Source: Aeromonas molluscorum 848 (GTDB lineage: Bacteria > Pseudomonadota > Gammaproteobacteria > Enterobacterales > Aeromonadaceae). Taken from it: a stretch of 36,670 nucleotides of DNA. The notes under the pieces are model-generated. The model worked only from the letters and a program-made list of their open reading frames with translations, was not told the DNA's origin and searched no databases. Positions 24,186 to 33,408 of this stretch are shown piece after piece. How positions within the stretch are numbered: the first letter of the stretch is position 1; every line of letters begins with the position of its first letter. The stretch spans positions 1-36,670 of the forward strand of contig NZ_AQGQ01000021.1 of assembly GCF_000388115.1 (NCBI RefSeq). Reading direction: 5' to 3'. Made by a program: the position numbers and the translations under genes.

Positions 24186-25475
24186 ATGGACCCAGACAGA
24201 GATATTCATTTGCCATCAAGTTCCAAACTGAGCCCATATCGCACCGATCCAACGGCATGCGAAGAGTGCGATCTGCTCGCCCCCGCCACCGAGCTGGCGC
24301 TCGGCGAGGCTCAGCATTGTGTGCGATGCGGCCATATCTTGACCAGCCACCTGCCGGATCAGGGTCGGCGACCGCTCGCCTACGGTCTGGCTGCCATCAT
24401 CATGTTCGTGCTCGCCAACAGCTTCACCTTCATGTCGTTCTCCGCCAAGGGGCTGGGCCAGGAGATGACCTTCCTGCAGTGCATCACTACCTTGGTCAAT
24501 GAGGGGTATCTGTTCCTCGCCGCCGTGCTAAGCCTGACCCTGATAGGGTTGCCCCTCGTCTACATGGGCTCCATCATGCTGGTGCTGTGGCGCCTCGACA
24601 AACCGATGCACAGCAAGGCTCTCCGTTCGCTCGGCCGCTTGCTGTGCCGGATCAAGCCCTGGTTGATGGTGGATGTGTTCCTCATCGGCGTCCTCATCTC
24701 CCTGGTCAAGCTGATGGGCATGGCCGACATCAAGATGGGCCTCTCCTTCTGGGCCTTCGTGGGCTATACCCTGCTGCTGATCAAGACGATCTCCTCCCTG
24801 GATCGCATGTGGTTCTGGCAGCGGCTGTTTGGCCAGACAGAGGGGCGGGAGCTGGATCTGACCGCAGGAGCACGGGAGGCTGGTCTGGTCGTTTGCCATA
24901 TTTGCGGCGCACTCGGCGAGCTGGGGCAGCATAGCTGTCGGCGCTGTGGCGCACATCTGCACAGCCGTAAACCCGGTGGACTGGGGCGCACCTGGGCCCT
25001 GCTGATCACCTCGGCCATCCTCTATGTCCCGGCCAACCTCTATCCCATCATGGATACCGTCTTTCTCGGCGATACCAGCCCCTCGACCATACTCGGCGGC
25101 GTCGTACTGCTGTGGGCGCTGGGCTCCTATCCCATCGCCGCCATCATCTTCATCGCCAGCGTGGTGATCCCCCTGGCCAAGATACTGGCCCTGTTCTGGC
25201 TCTGCTACCGGGTGCAGACCGGGGATGGCGCTTCGCCCCTTGGCAAGCTCAAGCTCTATCGCATGACGGAGTTTGTTGGTCGCTGGTCCATGATTGACGT
25301 CTTCGTGGTGGCCATACTGGCTGGGCTCATCCGACTCGACAATCTGATGACCATCTACCCCGGCCCTGCTGCCGTTGCCTTTGCCGGCGTGGTGCTGATC
25401 ACCATGGTGGCCGCCATGAGTTTCGATTCCCGTCTGATTTGGGATTTACAACAAGGAGAACGCGAACGTGAGTGA
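24186..25475 (+). CDS. pqiA: Paraquat-inducible protein A, inner-membrane component
   Basis: Inner-membrane partner of the PqiABC lipid-transport system between the two membranes. The 429-residue protein has two tandem PqiA domains, each with a zinc-ribbon-like pair: CEEC/CVRCG near residues 25-50 and CHIC/CRRCG near residues 238-260. Each is followed by about four membrane helices. First gene of pqiABC; the pqiB start overlaps its end by 8 nt. A GTG just before ATG 24186 is an alternative start, and neither has a clear ribosome binding site. Confidence 0.93.
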   Translation: MDPDRDIHLPSSSKLSPYRTDPTACEECDLLAPATELALGEAQHCVRCGHILTSHLPDQGRRPLAYGLAAIIMFVLANSFTFMSFSAKGLGQEMTFLQCITTLVNEGYLFLAAVLSLTLIGLPLVYMGSIMLVLWRLDKPMHSKALRSLGRLLCRIKPWLMVDVFLIGVLISLVKLMGMADIKMGLSFWAFVGYTLLLIKTISSLDRMWFWQRLFGQTEGRELDLTAGAREAGLVVCHICGALGELGQHSCRRCGAHLHSRKPGGLGRTWALLITSAILYVPANLYPIMDTVFLGDTSPSTILGGVVLLWALGSYPIAAIIFIASVVIPLAKILALFWLCYRVQTGDGASPLGKLKLYRMTEFVGRWSMIDVFVVAILAGLIRLDNLMTIYPGPAAVAFAGVVLITMVAAMSFDSRLIWDLQQGERERE

Positions 25476-27117
25476 GCGTAAGACAGTGAAGAAAGCCAGC
25501 GCCGAGTTTTTCGGATCGGCGGCGGCGATCTGGATGGTGCCGCTGGTGGCCCTGTTGATCGGCGCCTGGATGCTGTTCCAGCACTGGTACTCCCAGGGCC
25601 CCAGCATAGAGCTGACCGTGCCCACGGCCGAAGGCATAGTGGCGGGCAAAACGGTGATCCGCTCGCGAGAGGTGGATGTTGGCCGGATAGAGGCGGTGGA
25701 GCTGAGTGAAGATTATAGCCACGCCGTGATCACGGCGCGTCTCTCCAACAATGCAGCCAACATGCTCAAGGGAGACACCCAGTTCTGGGTGGTCAAGCCG
25801 AGGATCGGTCGTGAAGGGGTCTCCGGCCTCGGCACTCTGCTCTCCGGAGCTTACATAGAACTTTCCCCGGGCAAGAAGGGCAAGGCGAAGGCGCGCTACG
25901 AGATCCTCGACATACCGCCGCTTGCCTCCCTCGATGCCAAAGGGCTCAGACTGACGCTCAACAGCGCTGAAACCCGCTCTCTCAGTGTGGGATCCCCCAT
26001 TCAATACAAGGGCTACACCATAGGCCAGGTGGAGGAGGTGAAGTTCTTGCCCGAGAAGAGCGAGCTGGAATATCAGATTTTCATCAACGCCCCCTATGAC
26101 GTGCTGATCACCAACAACTCTCGCTTCTGGATGACGCCAGGGTTCGAGGCGTCCCTGACCAGCGAAGGCATGAAGGTGAAGATGGACTCGCTCGAAGGTC
26201 TGATCGACGGCGGCATCACAGTCGGCCTGCCGGCGGGCTGGATGCCGGGTGACCAGGTCAAGAACAAGGATGCCTTCACCCTGTTCAAGGATCAGAACAG
26301 CGTGCTGGCCGGTAGTCTGGATCAGTTCATCGACTACGTCTTCCTGTTCGAAGACAGCCTGGCCGGGTTGCACCCGGGGGCGGCCGTGGAGTATCGCGGC
26401 GTACGAGTGGGGACTGTTGTGTCGTCGCCCTATCTCATCGATGACAAGGCGAGCCAGCTGTTCAAGAGCAAGGTGATCCCGGTGCTGGCGCGGATCGAGG
26501 TGCAGCGGATCTCCCATCGCTATGCCAGTGCCGAGCGTGAGCAATGGCGTAAGCTGTTCAGCAAGCAGTTCCAGGAAGGGCTCAGGGCCACGCTCAAGAC
26601 TGCCAGCCTGCTTACGGGGGGCAAGGTGATCGATCTCAACTTCTATCCGGAGGCGCCTGCCTTCATGGCGCGCAAGATGTCCGGCTTCGAAGTGTTCCCG
26701 ACCACCCAGGGCGGCCTGGATCAGATAGAGCGCAAGGTGAACCTCATCCTCGACAAGTTTGTCGACATGGACATAGCCACCACACTGGCGCAGGTCAACA
26801 GCAGTCTGGCCAACCTGGACAAGACGATGAAGAACGTCAGCTCCCTCAGCGCCAACCTCGACAAGCTGACCAGCCAGCGGGCGACCCAGCAGTTGCCGGC
26901 TTCTCTCAACGAGAGCCTGGTGCAGCTCAAGGAGACCCTGAGCAGCTATGATGGCGCCTCCCAGACCAACCAGGATCTGCGTCAATCGGTGCAGTCCCTC
27001 AATCAGTTGATGCGTGAGTTGCAGCCCCTGGTGCACTCTCTCAATGAGCAACCGAGCTCGCTGATCTTCGATCGCTCCAGACCCCAGGACCCTGAACCCA
27101 AGCGAGGTACCGAATGA
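25468..27117 (+). CDS. pqiB: Paraquat-inducible protein B, MCE-domain lipid-transport protein
   Basis: Periplasm-spanning component that forms a hexameric tube for lipid movement. The 549 residues have one membrane helix near the N-terminus (IWMVPLVALLIGAW), three MCE domains (about 45-135, 160-245 and 285-385, each with a GxxVxYxGxxVG-like core such as GAAVEYRGVRVG) and a long C-terminal coiled coil (about 435-525). Start GTG 25468 has AAGGAG 9 nt upstream. Its end overlaps pqiC by 4 nt (ATGA), so all three genes are translationally coupled. Confidence 0.95.
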   Translation: MSERKTVKKASAEFFGSAAAIWMVPLVALLIGAWMLFQHWYSQGPSIELTVPTAEGIVAGKTVIRSREVDVGRIEAVELSEDYSHAVITARLSNNAANMLKGDTQFWVVKPRIGREGVSGLGTLLSGAYIELSPGKKGKAKARYEILDIPPLASLDAKGLRLTLNSAETRSLSVGSPIQYKGYTIGQVEEVKFLPEKSELEYQIFINAPYDVLITNNSRFWMTPGFEASLTSEGMKVKMDSLEGLIDGGITVGLPAGWMPGDQVKNKDAFTLFKDQNSVLAGSLDQFIDYVFLFEDSLAGLHPGAAVEYRGVRVGTVVSSPYLIDDKASQLFKSKVIPVLARIEVQRISHRYASAEREQWRKLFSKQFQEGLRATLKTASLLTGGKVIDLNFYPEAPAFMARKMSGFEVFPTTQGGLDQIERKVNLILDKFVDMDIATTLAQVNSSLANLDKTMKNVSSLSANLDKLTSQRATQQLPASLNESLVQLKETLSSYDGASQTNQDLRQSVQSLNQLMRELQPLVHSLNEQPSSLIFDRSRPQDPEPKRGTE

Positions 27118-27677
27118 AACGACTCAGCATGGCACTGGCCCTGACAGCGCTGCTGGCCGGGTGCAGCAGCGCCCCCAGCCTGCATTACTACTCCCTGGAC
27201 GCCGATGGCACGCCTCAGGCGGCGCCTGTCACTCACCCGCAGCATCAGCTGGTGCTGCGTCCGGTCCAGATCTCGGATCAGCTCGACAATGTGAGCCTGG
27301 TCTATCAGCTGGAGGGCAAGGAGCTGCTCTTCACCGAGTACCAGCGCTGGGCCGGTTCCCTGGATGGCCAGCTCAACCAGCTGACCCTCAATGGCCTCTC
27401 GGCCCGTCTGCCGGGCTGGGTGGTACGTCAGGATGGTGCCCGTCAGGGCCCCGTGCTCACTATCAGCGTGCAGCGCTTCCAGGGCCGCTTCGATGGCCGG
27501 GCCGTACTGAGCGGGCGCTGGCGCCTGCTGGCCGAAGATGGTCGCGTCTTGCAAGACAACCCCTTCCACATGGAACGGGTTCTGCCTGCCGATGGCTATG
27601 GCGCCTTGGTCGGGGAGCTGAGCATCGGGTGGCAACTGCTGCTTGATCAGATTGCGATCGAGCTGCGCAAGGGGTGA
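27114..27677 (+). CDS. pqiC: PqiC outer-membrane lipoprotein
   Basis: Lipoprotein partner of PqiB, anchoring the tube at the outer membrane. The 187-residue precursor has a type II signal peptide with lipobox LLAGC (Cys17); the next residue is Ser, consistent with outer-membrane sorting. The rest matches the ABC-transport-auxiliary (DUF330) family, with LHYYSL near the mature N-terminus. Length equals E. coli PqiC. A strong terminator closes the operon. Confidence 0.93.
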   Translation: MKRLSMALALTALLAGCSSAPSLHYYSLDADGTPQAAPVTHPQHQLVLRPVQISDQLDNVSLVYQLEGKELLFTEYQRWAGSLDGQLNQLTLNGLSARLPGWVVRQDGARQGPVLTISVQRFQGRFDGRAVLSGRWRLLAEDGRVLQDNPFHMERVLPADGYGALVGELSIGWQLLLDQIAIELRKG

Positions 27678-27693
27678 GCCGGATTGCAGAAAT

Positions 27694-27725
27694 AAAAAAC
27701 GGGAGGCAGTTGCCTCCCGTTTTTT
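27694..27725. terminator. Bidirectional terminator between pqiC and the porin gene
   Basis: AAAAAACGGGAGGC pairs with its exact complement around AGTT, a 14-bp stem ending in a run of six T. It serves both converging genes. Confidence 0.93.
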
Positions 27726-27741
27726 ATGCGGTGCCTGATGG

Positions 27742-28797
27742 TTATTGTGCGACCTCCGAGACTCCCTCTACCTTGACCTCTACCCGGCGATCCGGTGCCA
27801 GGCAGACGATCAGCTCACGTTTGGTGCCGCTGGCGCAGCTGCTGCCGGTGACTGGATTGCTCTCGCCCATGCCCTGCACTTGTACCTTGCTGGCGGGCAG
27901 GCCTTTGCCAATCAGGTAGTCGGCGACGGTGCGCGCCCTGTGCTCGGACAACTTCTGGTTGTAGCCATCGGCCCCGAGGCGGTCTGTGTAACCCATGACG
28001 GTAGCGGTGCCATCCTTGGGTCTGGCCGCTTCAATCTGGCTATAGAGCGTATCCAGCGCCTGGCTGGCCTGCGGCTTGAGGGTGGCCTTGTTGAAGTCAA
28101 ACAGCACGTCCGAACTCAGGCTGAAGGATTGATCCACCATGGTGGGTTCCGGCATTGGCGGCGGTACCACGACGGGCTCGGGGGCCTCCTGCCCAAAGCG
28201 ATAGAGCATACCGATTGAGAGCAGGCCGTTGTCGAGCTCGACCCCGGTGTGATCCAGGTCCATGTCGCCGAGGGGGGTGGTGTACTGGTATTCGAGGCGG
28301 GTTGCCCAGTTGCGATCGATGGCGTACTCGGCGCCCAGTGCGCCAACAAAGGCGGCGCCATCATCGTTGTCCAGCTCCCGGCTATCTGCCCAGGCGTAGG
28401 CGCCGCCGAGACGGCCATACAGGTCCAGGCTGTCGGCGACCGGGAAGCCAATTTTCATGGTCAACTGCACCATCTGGGCCGTCACCTTGTCATCGCCCTT
28501 CATGGTGGGATCAAGCTTGTCGGTGACATCGTATTTGTACTCGCCGAGCCAGTCGTAACCCAGCTCTACGCCGACATTCTGGTTGATCTGATAACCGGCG
28601 AAGGCGCCAGCTCCCAGGGCATCATTGCTCTCGTCGGTAATGTCGGCCGCATCCTTGATGGCGTCATTGTGATCGACTCCGTAGAAATTGGACCAACCCA
28701 GCTTGGCACCGGCATACCAGGTGTTGTCTTGTCCTGCAGCCTGGGCGTTAGCCACCAGCAATCCAGAAACAATCAATGTAATCAATGATTTATTCAT
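27742..28797 (-). CDS. ompA: OmpA-family outer-membrane porin
   Basis: Major outer-membrane protein linking the outer membrane to peptidoglycan. The 351-residue precursor has a signal peptide cleaved after ANAQA (residue 21), an eight-stranded N-terminal barrel with aromatic girdles (YAGAKLGWSNFYG onward), a Pro-rich hinge (EPVVVPPPMPEP), and a C-terminal OmpA/MotB domain with DVLFDFNKATLKP, GYTDRLGADGYNQKLSEHRA and the disulfide pair in SSCASG and IVCLAPDRRVEV. The start is ATG 28797 with AGAGG upstream. Several Aeromonas carry two tandem ompA genes; only one is here. Confidence 0.94.
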   Translation of the reverse strand: MNKSLITLIVSGLLVANAQAAGQDNTWYAGAKLGWSNFYGVDHNDAIKDAADITDESNDALGAGAFAGYQINQNVGVELGYDWLGEYKYDVTDKLDPTMKGDDKVTAQMVQLTMKIGFPVADSLDLYGRLGGAYAWADSRELDNDDGAAFVGALGAEYAIDRNWATRLEYQYTTPLGDMDLDHTGVELDNGLLSIGMLYRFGQEAPEPVVVPPPMPEPTMVDQSFSLSSDVLFDFNKATLKPQASQALDTLYSQIEAARPKDGTATVMGYTDRLGADGYNQKLSEHRARTVADYLIGKGLPASKVQVQGMGESNPVTGSSCASGTKRELIVCLAPDRRVEVKVEGVSEVAQ

Positions 28798-28973
28798 ATC
28801 GTGCCTCTGCAATTTCATATGAAGGAAGTTTGCCTCAGTGGCCTTCCCTTATGGGTCCGGCGGTCAGGGCCGTAGGACAGATTAAAGTTAGTCGCTTTTG
28901 AAAATGTCGCAACTGACTGAATTGACAATATTTGTTGAGGCACTGGTCTGGATGGCAAGGGTGCCATATGGCC

Positions 28974-29004
28974 AAAAAAACGGGGGCTTATTGACCCCCG
29001 TTTT
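28974..29004 (-). terminator. Terminator after the acyltransferase gene
   Basis: AAAACGGGGG and CCCCCGTTTT form a 10-bp stem with an 8-nt loop, and the minus strand ends in a T run. Confidence 0.88.
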
Positions 29005-29029
29005 GTACCAACAGTGATGGGCCAATGGC

Positions 29030-30037
29030 TTATCTTGGCAAGTACTCGTACTGGCTCTCGATGAAAGCGGCGGCCCGTTCACCCAGGGCGGCATGAACGA
29101 CTCGGGTGGGATGGACCTGATCCCAGTACATCTTGCCCTCGCAGTCAGGGGCGGCCACCTTGCGGGCCATCGGGCTGGTGACCGCCTGCGCCAGCAGGGG
29201 GTTGCCCGCGATGGCGAGCCGCTCCTGCGGGCTGAATGCATTGAGGCGGGCATCCTCATTGGCGCTGCTGGCGGCAAAGGGCTTCCACACATAACCACCG
29301 CCATAGCAGGCGTGCTCGGTGTCGCTCAGCCCGAAGTTTTGCGGCTCACTGAGCATCTCGTCGAACTGTTTGTCGATCTCGAACAGGCGTACCAGACCGG
29401 TCGGGGCGAGCTGGCGAGCCAGATTCAACAGCAGGGCGTTGTGATACTGAGAGACATGGCTGGCGGCCTGGGTGACCTTTTGACTGCGGGCCGAGGGATT
29501 CTGGCCCAGATCCGGCAGGTTGAACAACAGCACCTGCTTGGCACCGTTGAGCACGATGCGGCTGGCGGCGTCACTGATGGCATCGCGAACCCGTTTGGCA
29601 TCGGTCTCACTATTCCAGCCGTAGGCCAGGTAGTCGTTGGCGCCGACCCAGAGGATCACCAGATCGTCGGGCTGGAAGCTCTCCTTTTGCAGGAACTGGG
29701 TTATCTCGTAGTCCAGGTTGTTGATCACCTGATACTTGGGGTGCCAGGAGATCTTGTTATAGGCCACTGCGGTGGCGCCCCCTTCCGCTTCATTAGCGAT
29801 TTTCAGGCCGGGAAATTGTGCGTTGAGGTGCTCCAGCCAAACCGGACCGTTGGAAAAGCGCCCCTCATAGTAGGGCGGGCTGGAGGGAAGATAACCACGC
29901 ATCTTGCTATACATCTTGCCGGTGTCGGACAGGCTGTCACCAAAGACGACGATGCGGGAGAAGGCGGGACGTGGTTCGGCCGCCTGGGCTGTCCAGGCCA
30001 GCAGGCCCAGCAGGCAGATAAAACAGGTTCTCATCAT
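29030..30037 (-). CDS. satA: Secreted glycerophospholipid:cholesterol acyltransferase (GCAT)
   Basis: Secreted GDSL lipase that moves the sn-2 acyl chain of phospholipids to cholesterol; a known Aeromonas extracellular factor. The 335-residue precursor has a signal peptide ending TAQA. Mature Ser16 in FGDSLSDTG is the nucleophile; VGANDY and the C-terminal WDQVHPT (His) supply the rest of the site. PPYYEGRFSNGPVWLE and EAEGGATAVAYN are family blocks. Two adjacent ATGs (30037, 30034) are possible starts; the longer open frame to 30145 is not protein-like. In Aeromonas GCAT leaves the cell by the type II secretion system. Confidence 0.95.
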   Translation of the reverse strand: MMRTCFICLLGLLAWTAQAAEPRPAFSRIVVFGDSLSDTGKMYSKMRGYLPSSPPYYEGRFSNGPVWLEHLNAQFPGLKIANEAEGGATAVAYNKISWHPKYQVINNLDYEITQFLQKESFQPDDLVILWVGANDYLAYGWNSETDAKRVRDAISDAASRIVLNGAKQVLLFNLPDLGQNPSARSQKVTQAASHVSQYHNALLLNLARQLAPTGLVRLFEIDKQFDEMLSEPQNFGLSDTEHACYGGGYVWKPFAASSANEDARLNAFSPQERLAIAGNPLLAQAVTSPMARKVAAPDCEGKMYWDQVHPTRVVHAALGERAAAFIESQYEYLPR

Positions 30038-30106
30038 GGGGTATCTCATCTCTTGGGAGCAGGTGTCCTGCGATAGCTGTAGGTGCTCGCCAATCCGCGA
30101 GTCATT

Positions 30107-30121
30107 TGAGAATGATAACCC
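30107..30121. promoter_or_regulatory. Weak Fur-like site upstream of GCAT
   Basis: TGAGAATGATAACCC matches the 7-1-7 Fur pattern TGATAAT-N-ATTATCA at 10 of 14 positions. It lies 70 bp before the GCAT start in the divergent region. Match is modest. Confidence 0.3.
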
Positions 30122-30277
30122 TGCCGAATTTAATTCAACAATCATGGATTGGTCCGCAAGCGATTGCGCTCACACCCCGTTCCCCCAAATGGGGTGGCTT
30201 CACATCTGTTTCACGCCACTTTTGACATCATCTCCCCATCGCCGATATGGCAGCCTGTGAAAACTGAGGAAAGTGAC

Positions 30278-30658
30278 ATGAAAACATTGAACGCTCTTAC
30301 CCTGTTGGCCCTGATCTCCGTCTCCACCGCCACCCTGGCCGCTTACACCGGGCCGGCAGAGCAGAATGCGGTCACTGTCATCCAGCTCAAGGATGTTGCC
30401 GATGACAGCTGGGCCACGGTCGAAGGCAAATTGATCAAGCACCTTGGCGGCGAGAACTACCTGTTCCGCGATGCCAGCGGCGAGGTGGAGGTCGAGATCG
30501 ATGCGGACGTATGGCGTGGCCAGGAAGTCGGCCCGGATGATTTGGTGCGTCTGCGTGGCGAAGTGGATCACAGCTGGAACAAGACCGAGCTGGAAGTGGA
30601 GCAGTTGGAGAAAGTCGGTGCCACACCCCAGAGCAAGGGCGGCTTCATCGCCAAATAG
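30278..30658 (+). CDS. YgiW/YdeI-family periplasmic OB-fold stress protein
   Basis: A 126-residue precursor with a signal peptide ending ATLA, then a single OB-fold domain (VTVIQLKDVADDSWATVEGKL onward, containing YLFRDASGEVEVEID and VRLRGEVDHSW). It belongs to the bacterial OB-fold family of E. coli YgiW and YdeI, linked to stress tolerance; a ligand is not established. GAGGA sits 8 nt before ATG 30278. Divergent from GCAT and followed by its own terminator. No qseBC-like genes are nearby. Confidence 0.85.
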   Translation: MKTLNALTLLALISVSTATLAAYTGPAEQNAVTVIQLKDVADDSWATVEGKLIKHLGGENYLFRDASGEVEVEIDADVWRGQEVGPDDLVRLRGEVDHSWNKTELEVEQLEKVGATPQSKGGFIAK

Positions 30659-30692
30659 CGCACGACGTTGGCGATAAGCTTGAGTCTGATAT

Positions 30693-30723
30693 GAGAAGGG
30701 CGCTCCTGGAGCGCCCTCTTTTA
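30693..30723 (+). terminator. Terminator after the OB-fold gene
   Basis: AGGGCGCT and AGCGCCCT around CCTGG, extended by GAGA/TCTT and ending in TCTTTT. Confidence 0.85.
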
Positions 30724-30762
30724 TGTCGTCATTCCGACGGGAGGTTGAAGATGTGAACGCCT

Positions 30763-31866
30763 TCAACCCGCCCGCTTGGGCACCGTTCGTTTGAACCCTT
30801 TCTCGGCCTGATCGACCTTGTAGAGGTAACGGCGCGCTTCCGCTTTGGGATGCTGCTCGGTCAGGACCTGATAGACAGCCTCGGGGGAGAGGCGGTTGAT
30901 CATGCCGGGTGCGGCCTTGCGGTCGCGGGAGAAGGTATTGAGTACGCCGCCCGCCCCCCCGTTATAGGCGGAGATCACGGCGTAGCGCCGCGAGCGGGGA
31001 TCGGCGATGTCGACCAGATAGACGGTCTGCAGCAGGTGCAGGTAGGCGGTGCCCACATCTATGTTGTAGGCCGGATTAAACAAGTCATCCCGGGTCGGTT
31101 GACCGTTCTTGCCCTTGACCCTGACATAGACATCGCGCCCCGCTGTGGCCGGTATCACCTGCATCAGGCCATAGGCATTGGCATGGCTGACCGCATAGGG
31201 GTTGAAGCTGCTCTCCGTCTTGATCACCGCATAGATGAGGCTCTCGGCGACCCCGTATTTACGGGATGCATCGCGGATGATGCTGGCGTATTTGTAGCCG
31301 CGCTTGTCTTCGTGGTTCGCCACCATGGGGATGTCGACGTAGAAGATGTTGCGAATGCCGAGGGTGCGCTTCTTCATGGCGGTGCTGAGCAGGTAATCGG
31401 CATAGCGCTCTGCTCGCCAGTCGAAGCGGATCGGCTGTCCCTGGTTATCCAGCACCTGGCCATAGAGGAAGGGCTCGCCACCGGGCAATATTTCCCTATC
31501 CGAATAGAGATCCACCTCGGCCGGATCGTCCGGGGTCAGCAGTGTCTCTATGATGGCGCGGCGCAGATGAGACTTGGGATCCAGCCCCGACACCGTCTCG
31601 ATCATGATGTGGCCACTGGAGAAGTCGATGTGGGCACGGCTCTTGTATTCATCCGTGTATTTGACGTAGTCAAACTTGCCCGCAAACAGCGCCTCTCGCC
31701 CCCATATCTCGTTCACGTTATGGGAGAGGGCGCTGATCATGTGCTCGAAGCCGCGCACATCCTTGCCGTTGACCAGGTTGTCATCCTGATCATCACTGGA
31801 TTTAGGGGTAGAAGAGCAGGCACCGAGCAGCAGGATGGCGCACAACAACCAAAAAATTCGGCCCAT
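30763..31866 (-). CDS. mltC: Membrane-bound lytic murein transglycosylase C
   Basis: Outer-membrane lipoprotein that cleaves peptidoglycan glycan strands with formation of 1,6-anhydro-muropeptides. The 367-residue protein has a lipobox LLGAC (Cys17), an MltC N-terminal domain, and a C-terminal SLT domain with the catalytic Glu in IKTESSFNPYAVS, AYGLMQVIPATAG, and AVISAYNGGAG. The start is ATG 31866 with GAGGA upstream. Last gene of mutY-yggX-mltC, the same order as in E. coli. Confidence 0.95.
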   Translation of the reverse strand: MGRIFWLLCAILLLGACSSTPKSSDDQDDNLVNGKDVRGFEHMISALSHNVNEIWGREALFAGKFDYVKYTDEYKSRAHIDFSSGHIMIETVSGLDPKSHLRRAIIETLLTPDDPAEVDLYSDREILPGGEPFLYGQVLDNQGQPIRFDWRAERYADYLLSTAMKKRTLGIRNIFYVDIPMVANHEDKRGYKYASIIRDASRKYGVAESLIYAVIKTESSFNPYAVSHANAYGLMQVIPATAGRDVYVRVKGKNGQPTRDDLFNPAYNIDVGTAYLHLLQTVYLVDIADPRSRRYAVISAYNGGAGGVLNTFSRDRKAAPGMINRLSPEAVYQVLTEQHPKAEARRYLYKVDQAEKGFKRTVPKRAG

Positions 31867-31968
31867 AGGATCCTCGAAAAGGGCGGCCAGGCCGCCCGTC
31901 ACTCACTGGCTGCGGGCTAGGAGAGGTGCCACCGTCGATGGGCACAGGGCCTGGCTCGCAGGTACATC

Positions 31969-32241
31969 TTACTGGCTGGGGGGCGTGTAACCTTCAATGT
32001 CGACTTCACCTGCTTCAAACAGGTAACTCACCATCTCTTTCTCCAGCAACTGGCGATGCTCGACGTTCATCATGTTGAGCTTCTTCTCGTTGATCAACAT
32101 GATCTGTTTGCGTTGCCATTCGGTCCAGGCTTCCTGGCTGATGTTGTCGAAAATGCGTTTGCCAAGTTCACCAGGGTAGAGTTGGAAAGCCAGGCCGGGG
32201 GCCTCTTTCTTCAGGCGTTGGCAAAATACGGTACGGCTCAT
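31969..32241 (-). CDS. yggX: Probable Fe(2+)-trafficking protein YggX
   Basis: A 90-residue cytoplasmic protein that protects iron-sulfur clusters from oxidative damage. [10 protein letters not shown] with Cys7, [12 protein letters not shown], and [19 protein letters not shown] are diagnostic. The ATG overlaps the mutY stop by 4 nt, so the two are translationally coupled; both belong to oxidative-damage defence. 102 nt separate it from mltC. Confidence 0.97.
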   Translation of the reverse strand: MSRTVFCQRLKKEAPGLAFQLYPGELGKRIFDNISQEAWTEWQRKQIMLINEKKLNMMNVEHRQLLEKEMVSYLFEAGEVDIEGYTPPSQ

Positions 32242-33302
32242 ATTGACCTCTGTGGTTGCAAGTCGGGATAGCCCAGCAGGCGCGCGGTGGCGGCGGCCAG
32301 ACCGACCTCATCTGGATGGCACAAGTTATACCAGAGTCGGGTATCGGCTTCCATGAGCGAGGCGGGTGGCGCTTGCTCAAGTTCGATGAGCAGGGGCCGG
32401 ATATCGAGATGAAAATGGCTGAAAGTATGGCGAAATCCGGCCAGCTCCCGATAGGGTTGCTCGGCCAATCCCAGGCGACTCAGGCAAGGGGCAACCGCCT
32501 CCAGGCTGTCGACTTGAGGGAAGCAGTAGAGACCACCCCATATGCCTTGGGGGGGGCGCTGCTCGAGCAACAGTCGATTGCCCTGACGGATCATCAGCAG
32601 GATACCGTTGCGAGCCGGGATGCTTTTCTTCGGCTTGCTGTTGGGGTACGCGGTGGGGTTGCCTTGCGACAGCCCCTGGCAGTCGGCTTGCACCGGGCAG
32701 CGTTCACAGGCCGGTTTGCTGCGGGTGCAAATGGTGGCGCCCATGTCCATCATGGCCTGGTTGTAATGGGCGACCCCCAGTTTGGGGGTGAGTCGGGTCG
32801 CGAGCTCCCACAGATCATTCTCCACCGGTTTCAGGCCGGGCCAGCCGGGCAGGGCGAGCCAGCGGGTGAGCACCCGCTTGACGTTGCCATCCAGGATGGC
32901 GTGAGGCTGACCGAGGGAGAGGGAGAGCACGGCGCCTGCGGTGGAGCGACCAATACCAGGCAGGGCCACCACCTCGTCGAAGTGCTCGGGGAACAACCCC
33001 TGGTGCAGATCACGGATCTGCTGGGCCGCCTTGTGCAGGTTGCGTGCCCGGGCGTAGTAACCCAGCCCTGTCCAGTGATGCAGCACCTCGTCGATGGGGG
33101 CATCGGCCAGGGCTATCACGTCCGGGAAACGCGCCATAAAGCGCTCATAGTAAGGGATTACAGTGGCGACCTGGGTCTGCTGCAGCATGATCTCCGAGAC
33201 CCAGACCCGATAGGGGGTCTTGTCCTGCTGCCAGGGCAGGGTCTTGCGTCCATGGATCTGGTACCAGTCCAGGATACGGCTGGCGAAGCTTGATTGACTC
33301 AC
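32238..33302 (-). CDS. mutY: Adenine DNA glycosylase MutY
   Basis: Removes adenine paired with 8-oxoguanine. The 354-residue protein has a helix-hairpin-helix [10 protein letters not shown], catalytic Glu37 (SEIMLQQTQ) and Asp138 (ILDGNVKRV). It also has a [4Fe-4S] cluster loop with Cys192, Cys199, Cys202 and Cys208 in C-X6-C-X2-C-X5-C spacing, and a C-terminal NUDIX-like 8-oxoG recognition domain. It begins with GTG at 33302; no in-frame ATG lies nearby. First gene of mutY-yggX-mltC. Confidence 0.96.
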   Translation of the reverse strand: MSQSSFASRILDWYQIHGRKTLPWQQDKTPYRVWVSEIMLQQTQVATVIPYYERFMARFPDVIALADAPIDEVLHHWTGLGYYARARNLHKAAQQIRDLHQGLFPEHFDEVVALPGIGRSTAGAVLSLSLGQPHAILDGNVKRVLTRWLALPGWPGLKPVENDLWELATRLTPKLGVAHYNQAMMDMGATICTRSKPACERCPVQADCQGLSQGNPTAYPNSKPKKSIPARNGILLMIRQGNRLLLEQRPPQGIWGGLYCFPQVDSLEAVAPCLSRLGLAEQPYRELAGFRHTFSHFHLDIRPLLIELEQAPPASLMEADTRLWYNLCHPDEVGLAAATARLLGYPDLQPQRSI

Positions 33303-33323
33303 ATTGCTCTCATCTTGTTGATT

Positions 33324-33347
33324 AAAAAGGGGAGCTCTCGGGCTCCC
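33324..33347 (-). terminator. Terminator after exeB
   Basis: On the minus strand GGGAGC and GCTCCC form a stem around a 6-nt loop, followed by CTTTTTAATC. Confidence 0.85.
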
Positions 33348-33408
33348 TCTCTTGTTATTGCCGTGTTTATCTAACGTAACCGTGCAGGTTTTGTACCGGC
33401 TGACGGGA

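Noticed and set aside
25399-27051. 550-codon minus-strand open frame opposite pqiB
   Set aside because: Shadow of pqiB, which has three MCE domains and operon coupling on the plus strand. High third-position GC keeps the opposite frame open.
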